From the NCBI RefSeq assembly GCF_900111905.1, contig NZ_FOKM01000013.1, positions 62,001 through 126,000 on the forward strand: DNA of 64,000 nucleotides, given 5' to 3'. The notes under the pieces were generated by a model. That model was not told the DNA's origin. It was given only the letters and a program-made list of their open reading frames with translations, and made no database searches. Below are positions 8,921 to 17,742 of this stretch, one piece after another (position 1 is the first letter of the stretch; each line of letters opens with the position of its first letter). The DNA is from Rhizobium sp. NFR07. Lineage in GTDB: Bacteria; Pseudomonadota; Alphaproteobacteria; Rhizobiales; Rhizobiaceae. The position numbers and the translations under genes were made by a program.

Positions 8921-9364
8921 TCACGAGGTAAGGATTGCATAAATTTCCTCGGCACTGCCCGCCTGGCCGATTTTGGGCAATATCCGCTCGTCACGAAACT
9001 TCCGGGCCACGCAGGACAGCATGTTGAGGCCGTCACGGCCGGCATTCGCCGGGGATAGCAACAGGATGACCACGTCCACCGGCTGCCCGTCCATGGCGTC
9101 GAAATCCAGGGGCTTAGCAAGCTTGGCACACAGGCAGAGCGGTTCCCGCAGCTCTTCGAAGCGCGCATGCGGAATGGCGATGCCGTCACCGATTCCCGTG
9201 GAGCCCAGTCTTTCCCTGTCGAGCAGGCCCTTCGATATGTCGACAGCCGCGAGCCCGCATTTCTTGCTGGCGATTTCCGCAAGCAGCCTCAGAACCTGGT
9301 CCTTGGAACCGGCCTGCACGCCGACAACGATATTTTCGCTCGGCAGGAAGTCCTGCAATTTCAT
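8921..9364 (-). CDS. ptsN: PTS EIIA-Ntr-like phosphocarrier (PtsN paralogue)
   Basis: A 147-aa EIIA domain of the fructose/mannitol (PtsN) type with the phospho-accepting histidine in GIAIPHAR near residue 62. EIIA-Ntr proteins take phosphate through EI-Ntr and NPr and regulate by protein contact rather than by sugar transport. In E. coli dephospho-EIIA-Ntr binds KdpD and the Trk system. Here the gene starts only 27 bases after the kdpE stop on the same strand, so it is probably the last gene of the kdp operon. Rhizobia often carry two ptsN genes, and this looks like the K+-linked copy. Confidence 0.85.
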   Translation of the reverse strand: MKLQDFLPSENIVVGVQAGSKDQVLRLLAEIASKKCGLAAVDISKGLLDRERLGSTGIGDGIAIPHARFEELREPLCLCAKLAKPLDFDAMDGQPVDVVILLLSPANAGRDGLNMLSCVARKFRDERILPKIGQAGSAEEIYAILTS

Positions 9365-9391
9365 GATGCACTCCATGGAGCTGAAATACGC

Positions 9392-10087
9392 TCAGGCAAG
9401 CTCGGCAAGCCGATAGCCGACACCTGTTTCGGTGAGGATGTAACGCGGCTGGTCTGGGCTTTCCTCGATTTTCTGGCGAAGCTGCCGCACATAAACCCTC
9501 AAATATTGCACGTCGGTGATCTCGCCCCACACCTTATCGAGAATGAAGCGATGGGTCAGCACCCGGCCGGAATACTGCACAAGAAGCCGAAGGATGTCGT
9601 ATTCCTTCGGCGTCAGCTTGACCTCCTCACCCTTCACCTTGACGATCCGCTTGACGAGATCGACTGAGAGATCGCCCACCTGAAACAGCGGACTTTCACC
9701 CTGCGTCTGCAATCGGTGCCGCAGCGCCACACGGATGCGCGCAACCAGCTCGTTCATGCCGAATGGTTTCGTAACGTAGTCGTCGGCACCGAGTTCCAGC
9801 GCCTTGACGATCCCTGCTTCGTCGGTGCGACTGGAGAGAATGACGATTGGGAAGGTGACGCCGTCGGCCCGCCATTTCGCCAGCAGCTCGTGGCCAGCCA
9901 TATCCGGCAGGCCGAGATCAAGAAGCACGAGATCCGGTGTGCTGGAGGTAGCCATCTCTATCGCTGTTCTGGCATTAGGGGCGCCCTGAACCGAGAACCC
10001 CTGCGACGACAAGCCGACATCAAGGAGCTTGCGGATCGGCGGCTCGTCGTCGACCACAAGTATCTTCACCGTTGGATTGGTCATCAT
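9392..10087 (-). CDS. kdpE: Response regulator KdpE
   Basis: A 231-aa OmpR/PhoB-type regulator. The receiver domain has the acidic pair in VVDDE, the phospho-acceptor Asp in LVLLDLGLPD near residue 53 and Lys in VTKPFG near 102; the C-terminal winged helix includes LTPKEYDILRLLVQYSGRVLTH. It starts in an ATGATGA junction overlapping the kdpD stop, preceded by AAGGAGA. Phospho-KdpE would activate the kdp promoter upstream of kdpF. Confidence 0.93.
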   Translation of the reverse strand: MMTNPTVKILVVDDEPPIRKLLDVGLSSQGFSVQGAPNARTAIEMATSSTPDLVLLDLGLPDMAGHELLAKWRADGVTFPIVILSSRTDEAGIVKALELGADDYVTKPFGMNELVARIRVALRHRLQTQGESPLFQVGDLSVDLVKRIVKVKGEEVKLTPKEYDILRLLVQYSGRVLTHRFILDKVWGEITDVQYLRVYVRQLRQKIEESPDQPRYILTETGVGYRLAELA

Positions 10088-12780
10088 GCATCTCCTTGAG
10101 GCACAGCAGGCCTCGGCATGGTTATGGTGAACATCGCGCCCTGGCGGTCGGGGCGGTTTTCCGCCCTGATGCTGCCGCCCATGGCTTCGACGAAGCCGCG
10201 GCAGATCGAAAGGCCAAGCCCGGTGCCTGCCTTTACGTGATCGACTTTCCGCACGCGATAGAAACTGTCGAAGATACGCTCGAAATCGCCGGGCGGAATC
10301 CCGGATCCCTCGTCGAGAATGCGGACCTTGATCTGGCTGCCCTCGGACCATGCCCGGATCGAAATGACCGTGCCGTCGGGCGAATATTTGGCGGCATTGT
10401 CGATGAGATTGAACAGCACCTGCTCGAACAATACCGGGTCGACACGCAGCATCGGCAGGTCCTCGGGAATGGCGACCACGATCTTGTGTTCACTGGTGAT
10501 CCTTGCTGCCCGATTGAGCGCAGAGCCGACGATATCACCGAGATAATGCAGCGCGTAGTTCGGCTCCATGGCGCCCGAGCCGATGCGGGTCATGTCGAGC
10601 AGGTTGACGATGAACCGGTTGAGCCGCTCGGATTCGTCGATGACCGTCTGCAGCAGCTCGCCCTTCGCATCGTCGGAGAGACCCTGGCCGAAATCCTTCA
10701 TCGTTCCGGCCGCCCCCATGATGCCGGCAAGCGGCGTCTTGAGGTCATGGGAGATCGAGGTCAGAAGCGAGGTTCTCAATCGATCCGTTTCCGCGGCAAG
10801 CCGGGCCTTGTCCACATCCGCCACCAGATGCACGCGTTCGATCGCAAGTGCCGCCTGATCGGCAAGCGCGTCCAGAAGGCGGCTCTGTTCCGGTGTCAGG
10901 ATCGGCCCCTGCCGGTCATTGTCGAGCCCGACGACACCGATCGCTCCACGCCCCGTCCTCAGTGGAAGATAGAGCCGTTTCGCGCCCGGCAAGGTATCTG
11001 CACCGCGGCCGGCGGGACGGTCATGTTCCCAGGCCCATTTGGCGGCCGCGATATCAGCATCCACCAGCGTGTCGTCCGGCGGATAGCCGGCTTTTACCGC
11101 GATTGTCTCGCCTTCAGGCAGCAGGATCACGACGCGGACCTTCAGCATGGACGCGATCTGGAAGGCCGTTGCCCATAGCACGTCGTCCAGCGTGCCGGTG
11201 CTGGCGAGTTTTTTGGAGAAAAGATAGAGATCCTCCGTCGTTCTCGCGCGCTGCCGAGCGGCGGCCGCCTGCCGCTGGACGGCGGCCGTCAGATTGCTCG
11301 CGACAATCGCCGTGCCGAGGAAGAACAGGAGCGCGATCACCCCTTCCGGGTCTCGCACCGTCAGCGTGTAACGCGGCTCCAGGAAGAAGAAGTTGAACGA
11401 CAGTGCGCCGATCAATGATGCATAAAGCCCGGGCCCAAGACCACCGCGCACCGCAGACGCTAGGACGCCCATCAGAAAAACAAGCGCGAGGTTGCGGACA
11501 TCCAGCGCCCGATCGAGTAACACCCCGATGCCAGTGGCGATCAGCATGAAGATCGTGCTGCGGACATAGTATTTCAGCCGGAAACGACGCTTCGGGACCG
11601 CGGTCCTGACCGCAACGGGATCGATCGCCTCCTCGCTGCCGGACATGACATGCACGCTGATCGCGCCGGAATACCGGATCAGGTCGTGGGTGACAGAACC
11701 TTCCCAAAGCTCCCGCCATCTCGGCTTGTTCGACTTGCCGATGATGACATGGTTGAAGTTGTTGGCATTGGCATAGGCGATGATTTCGCGCGAAATGCTG
11801 GAGGCCGGAAGTGTCACCGTCTCGGCGCCGAGCTGTTCAGCCAGCCTCATACAGGCGGCCAGCCGATCCTTGTCGGCATCCGCCATGGTGGCAGATTGCG
11901 GCGTTTCCAGATGCAGCGCCGTCCAGGGCGCACGCAGCCGGTCGGCCTGACGGCGGGCATAACGAACGAGCGCCGCGCCGTTGCGACCATGATCGAGGCA
12001 GACGAGGATCCGCTCGCCGGCCGCCCAGGGACCGGAAATGGCATGGGCCTGCATGTGGTTGAGCAACTGCTCGTCGACGCGTTGCGCAGTGCGGCGAAGC
12101 GCAAGCTCGCGCAAGGCCGTCAGGTTGCCCGGAGAGAAATAGTTCTCGATCGCGCGGCGCGCCGTCTTCGGCACATAGACCTTTCCATCCTGCAGCCGCT
12201 TGATCAGGTCCTGCGGGGTGATGTCGATAATCTCGATATCGTCGGCACGATCGATGACCGAATCCGGAACCGTCTCGCGAACGCGGATGCGGGTGATCTG
12301 CGCGACGACGTCATTCAGGCTTTCGACATGCTGGATATTGAGCGTCGAATAAACATCGATGCCGTTGGCGAGCAGTTCGAGCACATCGAGATAGCGTTTA
12401 GGATGCCGGCTGCCCGGCGCATTCGTATGGGCAAGTTCATCCACCAGCACCAGCGCGGGCCGGCGTTCAAGGATGGCGTCGAGATCCATTTCCTCGAGCA
12501 CCTGACCCTTATACTCCATCGCCCGGCGAGGAATGATCTTCAGCCCGTCGACAAGCGCTTCGGTTTCCTTGCGGCCATGGGTTTCGACAATCCCGACCAC
12601 CACGTCGATCCCGTCTGCCTGGCGCACGCGGGCCGACATCAGCATCTCATAGGTCTTGCCGACGCCGGGCGCGGCGCCGAGAAAGATCTTCAGCTTGCCC
12701 CGATTTTCCTGGTCCGCCCGCTCCAGCAAAGCCTCTGGAGAAGGACGGCGGTCTTGTCCGCTGTGATTTTCGTTGGCCAT
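10084..12780 (-). CDS. kdpD: Osmosensitive K+ channel sensor kinase KdpD
   Basis: An 898-aa membrane histidine kinase, close to the 894 aa of E. coli KdpD. In order: the KdpD domain with Walker A GAAPGVGKT at residues 35-43, a universal-stress-protein-like domain to about 370, four membrane helices near 400-500, a GAF domain, the dimerisation domain with phospho-His in SISHDLKTPL near 665, and an ATPase domain with DEGSGIP and GLGLSICRG. It senses K+ limitation and phosphorylates KdpE. The gene follows kdpC by 58 bases. Confidence 0.95.
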   Translation of the reverse strand: MANENHSGQDRRPSPEALLERADQENRGKLKIFLGAAPGVGKTYEMLMSARVRQADGIDVVVGIVETHGRKETEALVDGLKIIPRRAMEYKGQVLEEMDLDAILERRPALVLVDELAHTNAPGSRHPKRYLDVLELLANGIDVYSTLNIQHVESLNDVVAQITRIRVRETVPDSVIDRADDIEIIDITPQDLIKRLQDGKVYVPKTARRAIENYFSPGNLTALRELALRRTAQRVDEQLLNHMQAHAISGPWAAGERILVCLDHGRNGAALVRYARRQADRLRAPWTALHLETPQSATMADADKDRLAACMRLAEQLGAETVTLPASSISREIIAYANANNFNHVIIGKSNKPRWRELWEGSVTHDLIRYSGAISVHVMSGSEEAIDPVAVRTAVPKRRFRLKYYVRSTIFMLIATGIGVLLDRALDVRNLALVFLMGVLASAVRGGLGPGLYASLIGALSFNFFFLEPRYTLTVRDPEGVIALLFFLGTAIVASNLTAAVQRQAAAARQRARTTEDLYLFSKKLASTGTLDDVLWATAFQIASMLKVRVVILLPEGETIAVKAGYPPDDTLVDADIAAAKWAWEHDRPAGRGADTLPGAKRLYLPLRTGRGAIGVVGLDNDRQGPILTPEQSRLLDALADQAALAIERVHLVADVDKARLAAETDRLRTSLLTSISHDLKTPLAGIMGAAGTMKDFGQGLSDDAKGELLQTVIDESERLNRFIVNLLDMTRIGSGAMEPNYALHYLGDIVGSALNRAARITSEHKIVVAIPEDLPMLRVDPVLFEQVLFNLIDNAAKYSPDGTVISIRAWSEGSQIKVRILDEGSGIPPGDFERIFDSFYRVRKVDHVKAGTGLGLSICRGFVEAMGGSIRAENRPDRQGAMFTITMPRPAVPQGDA

Positions 12781-12838
12781 CTCGCCCCGTTCTCCGATGT
12801 CGGCGGCGTTGAAGGCACCGCCGATATCAATGTCTAGC

Positions 12839-13399
12839 TCACTGTATCTGGACGTTGTCCAGAGCGAGATTCATTTCCAGCACATTTACCAGCCGATCGG
12901 GCGTGAACATGCCGCCAGGCGAAAAGGCATTCCGGTCGATGACCTGCTCGACCTGATCGGCCAGAATGTTGCGCGCCTGAGCGATGCGGGCCACCTGATA
13001 GCGGGCCGCGCGCTCGGTGATATGCGGGTCGAGGCCCGCGCCGGACGCGGCGGCCAGTTCCGCCGGAAGCGGATTTTCCGGCGTAGCGCCATAGGCCGCG
13101 ACAGTTTCGGTGGCGCGCTCGGTCAGATCCGTGCTGGTCGGCGACTTGTTGGAGCCGCCGGCACCGGCGCCGTTGTAATCTACGGCCGATGGGCGCGGCC
13201 AGAAATACTGAGGCTGAGTGAAGGCCTGCGCCACCTGACGACTGCCGATAACGGTGCCGTCGGCCCTGGTGATGATCGAGGCCTCGGCCGTGTCAGGCGT
13301 GACCGCCTGTCCGACGGCCCAGACCGCTGCAGAATAACCGCCGACGCAGATCGCCATCGTGGCGACGGTGATGCGAAGGCTTGAGATGAGGGTTTCCAT
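12839..13399 (-). CDS. kdpC: K+-transporting ATPase subunit C
   Basis: A 186-aa subunit with one N-terminal membrane helix and a periplasmic C-terminal domain. Family features include ASIITRADGTVIGSRQVAQAF after the helix and the segment ASGAGLDPHI near residue 125. It stabilises the KdpFABC complex and helps the P-type subunit bind ATP. AGGAGG stands eight bases before the ATG. It starts 12 bases after the kdpA stop. Confidence 0.95.
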   Translation of the reverse strand: METLISSLRITVATMAICVGGYSAAVWAVGQAVTPDTAEASIITRADGTVIGSRQVAQAFTQPQYFWPRPSAVDYNGAGAGGSNKSPTSTDLTERATETVAAYGATPENPLPAELAAASGAGLDPHITERAARYQVARIAQARNILADQVEQVIDRNAFSPGGMFTPDRLVNVLEMNLALDNVQIQ

Positions 13400-13411
13400 T
13401 GTTGGGACCTC

Positions 13412-15088
13412 CTACTTCATGAACATGACGTGTTCGGCAATCGGGCCGAGGGTGGCGGCGGGGAAGAAGGTCAGCGCGCCGACGATGACGACAGTCGCCG
13501 TGAGCATGCCTGCAAACGTGCCGTCTTCGACCGACAGCGTACCGCTCGATTCCGTCGCGCGACGCTTGGCCGACAGCGAACCGATAATGGCGAGCGGCAG
13601 GATGATCGGAATGAAACGGGCAAGCAGCATGACGAGGCCGGTTGCGATGTTCCAAGGCGCCGTCGCATCGCCGAGACCTTCGAAGCCCGAGCCGTTATTG
13701 GCAGCGGAGGAAGAGAACTCGTAGAGGATTTCGCTGAAGCCGTGCGGACCGATATTGTTGAGCGTATCCGCCCCCCAGGGCGTAACGGCGAAGATCGCTG
13801 TGCCGACCAGGATGAAGAGACCGTGGGACAGAAGGCCCATCATGGCGAACTTCACTTCCTTCGCCTCGACGCGCCAGCCGAGATATTCCGGCGTGCGGCC
13901 GATCATCATGCCGGCGATGAAGACGCCGACGATGATGTAGAGGAACATGTTGACCATACCGACGCCGACGCCACCGAAGTCTTCGTTTAGCCACATGCCG
14001 ATCATCGGCATCATGCCGGCAAGCGGGTTGAGGCTGTCATGCATGGCATTGACCGAACCATTGCTGGTCGAGGTTGTGACGACCGCCCAGAGCGGACCGG
14101 CCGATGCGCCGAAGCGCAGTTCCTTGCCTTCCAGATTGCCGACATCCTGGGTGATCGGCAGCGACGTAAAGGCCTGGGTCGGAACGCTTTCGAACCCGAC
14201 GGTTGCCACGATGCGCGCGCCCATCAGGATGAGCATGACGGTAAACAGCACGGCGGCATGCTTCAGGCGGCCGATAATGTGACCGAACATCCAGACGCAG
14301 GCCATGGGGATGATAATGATCGACACAGTCTGGACGACGTTCGACCAGAATGTCGGGTTTTCCAGCGGATGCGCGCTGTTGGGACCGAAGAAACCGCCGC
14401 CATTGGTGCCGAGCTGCTTGATCGCCACGAAGGCCGCGACGGGACCGCGGGCAATCGTCTGCTGCACGCCTTCGAGCGTGGTCGCAACGACCGAACCGCT
14501 GAAGGTCATAGGAACGCCGGTTAACAGAAGCAGGACGGCCACGACGAAGGCGGCTGGCAGCAGGACCAGGAAGGTGGCGCGCTGGACGTCGACGAAGAAG
14601 TTGCCGAGCTTGCGGCCGGCGAGACCGCGAGCAAGAGCTGCAAGAGCCGCGATACCGACTGCTGCCGAGACGAACTGCAGCCACATCAAGCCGGCAAGCT
14701 GCGTCAGATAGCTCATGGCGACCTCCCCGGAATAATGCTGCAGGTTGGTGTTCGTTGTGAACGATACGGCCGTGTTGAAGATCAGGCTCGGATCAAGCGC
14801 TTCCTTTCCGTCAGGATTGAGTGGCAGATACTGCTGCAAGGCAAGGATTGCGAAGACGACCACGAACAGCACGACGTTGAAGCCGAGAAGGGAAACGACG
14901 TAGCGTTTCCAGTCCTGCTCCTGGCGTGCAATCGAGCCGCCAATGCCCTGGAAGATCGAGGTGAAGCCGTTCGGCGTGCCCTGCCCTCTGGCGGGATCCA
15001 TGGCCCAGCTCATGTATCGGCCGAACGGCCAGGACAAGAGCGCCGTACCGCCCAATATGAAAAGTACGAAGATGATTGCTTGTGTCAT
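13412..15088 (-). CDS. kdpA: K+-transporting ATPase subunit A (channel-like)
   Basis: A 558-aa membrane protein with about ten helices and the repeated pore loops of the superfamily of K+ transporters: TNTNLQHY near residue 115 and GTNGGGFFGPNSAHP near 230. KdpA is the selective K+ path of the pump. The ATG at 15088 follows GGAGAAACGAC. The gene stands after kdpB instead of before it, with a 26-aa membrane peptide gene 16 bases upstream. Confidence 0.95.
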   Translation of the reverse strand: MTQAIIFVLFILGGTALLSWPFGRYMSWAMDPARGQGTPNGFTSIFQGIGGSIARQEQDWKRYVVSLLGFNVVLFVVVFAILALQQYLPLNPDGKEALDPSLIFNTAVSFTTNTNLQHYSGEVAMSYLTQLAGLMWLQFVSAAVGIAALAALARGLAGRKLGNFFVDVQRATFLVLLPAAFVVAVLLLLTGVPMTFSGSVVATTLEGVQQTIARGPVAAFVAIKQLGTNGGGFFGPNSAHPLENPTFWSNVVQTVSIIIIPMACVWMFGHIIGRLKHAAVLFTVMLILMGARIVATVGFESVPTQAFTSLPITQDVGNLEGKELRFGASAGPLWAVVTTSTSNGSVNAMHDSLNPLAGMMPMIGMWLNEDFGGVGVGMVNMFLYIIVGVFIAGMMIGRTPEYLGWRVEAKEVKFAMMGLLSHGLFILVGTAIFAVTPWGADTLNNIGPHGFSEILYEFSSSAANNGSGFEGLGDATAPWNIATGLVMLLARFIPIILPLAIIGSLSAKRRATESSGTLSVEDGTFAGMLTATVVIVGALTFFPAATLGPIAEHVMFMK

Positions 15089-15104
15089 TGTCGTTTCTCC
15101 GGCC

Positions 15105-15185
15105 TCACGCGCGATCGAGCGCGGAAGCGAGGGCAAACAGCAGTCCGAAGACGATCAGCCCGAGGATGAGGTAAAGAATGGTCAT
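15105..15185 (-). CDS. 26-aa single-helix membrane peptide between kdpB and kdpA
   Basis: ATG at 15185, TGA at 15107-15105, with GGAGACATCA just upstream. The peptide starts MTILYLILGLIVFGLL, is a single hydrophobic helix and ends in a charged SALDRA tail. It sits in a 109-base gap of a tight operon, 12 bases after the kdpB stop. It lacks the RPERF ending typical of KdpF, so I treat it as a second small subunit-like peptide. Possible roles are assembly or stabilisation of KdpA; this is inference. Confidence 0.7.
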   Translation of the reverse strand: MTILYLILGLIVFGLLFALASALDRA

Positions 15186-15197
15186 TGATGTCTCCGA

Positions 15198-17264
15198 TCA
15201 GGCGAGGTTGAGCGCAGCGACGACCATGTCGATCAGCTTGATGCCGATGAACGGAACGACGAGACCACCCAGGCCATAGATGAGCAGATTGCGCCTCAGC
15301 AGCGGACCCGCACCGATCGCCTTGTAGGCGACGCCTCGAAGGGCGAGCGGGATCAGTGCGATGATGATCAGCGCGTTGAAGATGATGGCCGACAGGATGG
15401 CGCTTTCCGGCGAGGCCAGGCGCATGATGTTGAGCGCGTCGAGACCCGGATAGAGTGTCACGAACATTGCCGGGATGATGGCGAAATACTTCGCCACGTC
15501 GTTGGCGATCGAAAACGTCGTCAGCGAACCGCGGGTCATCAGCAACTGCTTGCCGATCTCGACGATCTCGATGAGCTTCGTCGGATCGCTGTCGAGATCG
15601 ACCATGTTGCCGGCTTCGCGGGCAGCGACCGTGCCGGTATTCATGGCGACACCGACATCGGCCTGTGCGAGCGCCGGGGCATCGTTGGTGCCGTCGCCGC
15701 ACATGGCGACCAGCTTGCCCTTGGCCTGTTCGTCACGGATGAGCTGCAGCTTGTTCTCGGGCGTCGCCTGGGCGAGAAAGTCGTCGACGCCGGCTTCGGC
15801 GGCGATCGCGGCCGCCGTCATCGGATTGTCGCCGGTGATCATCACGGTGCGGATACCCATCTTGCGCAGTTCCGCAAAACGCTCGCGGATGCCGCCCTTA
15901 ACGATGTCCTTCAGGTGGATGATGCCGAGCAGGCGACCGTCCTTGGCGACGGCAAGCGGTGTGCCGCCAGACTTGGCGATCTCATCGGCGAAGGCCTGAC
16001 CTTCCTTCGCCGCCATCTCCGCGGTCCTGCCGCCGGCAACCGCATTGGCCTGCAGATAATTCAGGACGGAATCGACCGCCCCCTTGCGGATGGAAGACCC
16101 TTCCAGGTCGACACCGCTCATGCGGCTCTGCGCCGTGAACGGCACGAAACTCGCCCTGAGCTCCTTCATGTCGCGGGCGCGGATGCCGTATTTCTCCTTG
16201 GCGAGCACGGTAATCGAGCGACCTTCCGGCGTCTCGTCGGCAAGCGAAGCAAGCTGGGCTGCGTCTGCCAGTTCTGCGGCCGTGACACCCGTGACAGGGC
16301 GGAAATCCGTTGCCTGGCGGTTACCGAGCGTGATCGTGCCGGTCTTGTCCAGAAGCAGCGTATCGACGTCACCGGCGGCTTCCACCGCGCGGCCGGACAT
16401 GGCGAGCACGTTGAAGCGGACGAGACGGTCCATGCCGGCGATGCCGATGGCTGACAAAAGCGCACCGATCGTGGTCGGGATCAGCGTCACGAAAAGAGCA
16501 ACGAGAACGACGATCGGGATCGCGCCGCCTGCGTAGCTCGCAAAGGCCGGGATGGTGGCGGTGGCCATGACAAAGATCAGCGTCATTGCGGCGAGCAGGA
16601 TGTTGAGCGCGATCTCGTTCGGTGTCTTCTGGCGCTCAGCGCCTTCGACGAGCGCGATCATGCGGTCGATGAAGGTGGAGCCGGCAGCCGCCGTGATGCG
16701 CACCTTGATCCAGTCGGACAGAACCTGCGTGCCGCCTGTAACGGCCGAGCGGTCGCCGCCGGATTCGCGGATGACAGGAGCTGATTCACCGGTGATCGCC
16801 GCCTCGTTGACCGAAGCGATGCCTTCGATGATTTCGCCGTCGGACGGGATGATGTCGCCGGCCTCGACCAGAACGATGTCGTTCACCTTCAGCGAGGTGC
16901 CGGCAACCTCCTTCCACTCACGCTCTTCGGCGGATGTCAGAAGCTTGGCCTGAGTTTCTGTGCGGGTCTTGCGCAGACTGTCCGCCTGCGCCTTGCCGCG
17001 CCCTTCCGCCACTGCTTCCGCGAAATTGGCGAACAGGACCGTGAACCAGAGCCAGAGGATGATCTGAAATGAAAAGCCGAGGCCTTCGGCCCCGGTCGCC
17101 AGATCCTTGACGAACAGGATGGTGGTGAGCGCCGAAACGACGGCAACCACGAACATGACTGGGTTCTTGGCCAGTGTCCTTGGATTGAGTTTGGTGAATG
17201 CGCCGCCGATCGCAGGCACGAGTATGCGAGCATCGAACATGCTCGCGCTTTTGAGTTCGGTCAT
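15198..17264 (-). CDS. kdpB: K+-transporting P-type ATPase subunit B
   Basis: A 688-aa P-type ATPase (type IA). It carries the actuator motif TGES (AITGESAPV near 155), the phosphorylated Asp in LLDKTGTIT near 300, and the hinge [10 protein letters not shown] near 510, with about seven membrane helices. It drives K+ uptake through KdpA. An alternative ATG at 17276 adds four residues; the one at 17264 has a weak TGGGA upstream and gives a more typical N-terminus. The gene precedes kdpA, the reverse of the E. coli order. Confidence 0.95.
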   Translation of the reverse strand: MTELKSASMFDARILVPAIGGAFTKLNPRTLAKNPVMFVVAVVSALTTILFVKDLATGAEGLGFSFQIILWLWFTVLFANFAEAVAEGRGKAQADSLRKTRTETQAKLLTSAEEREWKEVAGTSLKVNDIVLVEAGDIIPSDGEIIEGIASVNEAAITGESAPVIRESGGDRSAVTGGTQVLSDWIKVRITAAAGSTFIDRMIALVEGAERQKTPNEIALNILLAAMTLIFVMATATIPAFASYAGGAIPIVVLVALFVTLIPTTIGALLSAIGIAGMDRLVRFNVLAMSGRAVEAAGDVDTLLLDKTGTITLGNRQATDFRPVTGVTAAELADAAQLASLADETPEGRSITVLAKEKYGIRARDMKELRASFVPFTAQSRMSGVDLEGSSIRKGAVDSVLNYLQANAVAGGRTAEMAAKEGQAFADEIAKSGGTPLAVAKDGRLLGIIHLKDIVKGGIRERFAELRKMGIRTVMITGDNPMTAAAIAAEAGVDDFLAQATPENKLQLIRDEQAKGKLVAMCGDGTNDAPALAQADVGVAMNTGTVAAREAGNMVDLDSDPTKLIEIVEIGKQLLMTRGSLTTFSIANDVAKYFAIIPAMFVTLYPGLDALNIMRLASPESAILSAIIFNALIIIALIPLALRGVAYKAIGAGPLLRRNLLIYGLGGLVVPFIGIKLIDMVVAALNLA

Positions 17265-17298
17265 GGGATGTCCCATTGAAGTTGGGGATGTGAAGAGG

Positions 17299-17457
17299 TC
17301 AGACGGTCGGCGAAAGATGCGTAATCAGCATGGTGATCACCGTTGCCGCGCCGAGCAGCACACACATCCCGAGGATGATGGTCGAGCCTCGGCACAGGCT
17401 GCGCGCATGGGGATGCGGCGGCAGATGTCGACGGCAGAATTGAAGGAAGCTCTGCAT
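17299..17457 (-). CDS. 52-aa membrane peptide in the kdp operon
   Basis: ATG at 17457, stop at 17299, eight bases after the kdpF stop and 34 before kdpB. The first 25 residues are basic and His-rich ([12 protein letters not shown]), followed by one hydrophobic helix, [21 protein letters not shown] do not recognise a family. The tight spacing and an AGGTG ribosome site suggest it is translated with kdpF and kdpB. It might be an accessory peptide of the pump. Confidence 0.55.
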   Translation of the reverse strand: MQSFLQFCRRHLPPHPHARSLCRGSTIILGMCVLLGAATVITMLITHLSPTV

Positions 17458-17465
17458 GGCGGCAC

Positions 17466-17555
17466 CTAGAAACGCTCGGGCCGCCAAAGCGCGTAGGCGA
17501 GATAGACGGTGATGAAGGCCGTCACGATCCCGCTCAGGATATAATCGAATGCCAT
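17466..17555 (-). CDS. kdpF: K+-transporting ATPase subunit F
   Basis: A 29-aa peptide, ATG at 17555, stop TAG at 17468-17466, with AAAGGTG upstream. It is one membrane helix and ends YALWRPERF, the standard KdpF ending (LLRPERF in relatives). KdpF stabilises the KdpABC complex. It is the first gene of the operon, followed by a 52-aa peptide gene and kdpB. Confidence 0.85.
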   Translation of the reverse strand: MAFDYILSGIVTAFITVYLAYALWRPERF

Positions 17556-17631
17556 GATGCACACCTTTGGATAGCGTCGCCGATATCAAGGATCGGCAGG
17601 CATTATGTGCACCTCTCGGCCATAGGAATTC

Positions 17632-17667
17632 GAGATGAGGCTGCAGAGGAAGAAATAGGAATCCTAT
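17632..17667. promoter_or_regulatory. Repeated ATAGGAAT motif upstream of kdpF
   Basis: ATAGGAAT occurs at 17632-17639 and again at 17655-17662, 23 bases apart (about two helical turns). The second copy lies in the palindrome ATAGGA-A-TCCTAT (17655-17667), next to TATAAA. The site is about 80-120 bases upstream of the kdpF start. It is a candidate KdpE operator or promoter region, based on position and symmetry only. Confidence 0.35.
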
Positions 17668-17742
17668 AAAGATTCGGATGCCGGGCCGCCCGCTTGAGCG
17701 ATGATGCTTTCCAAGGGAACTGAAGTGACGGATATCCCGCCA

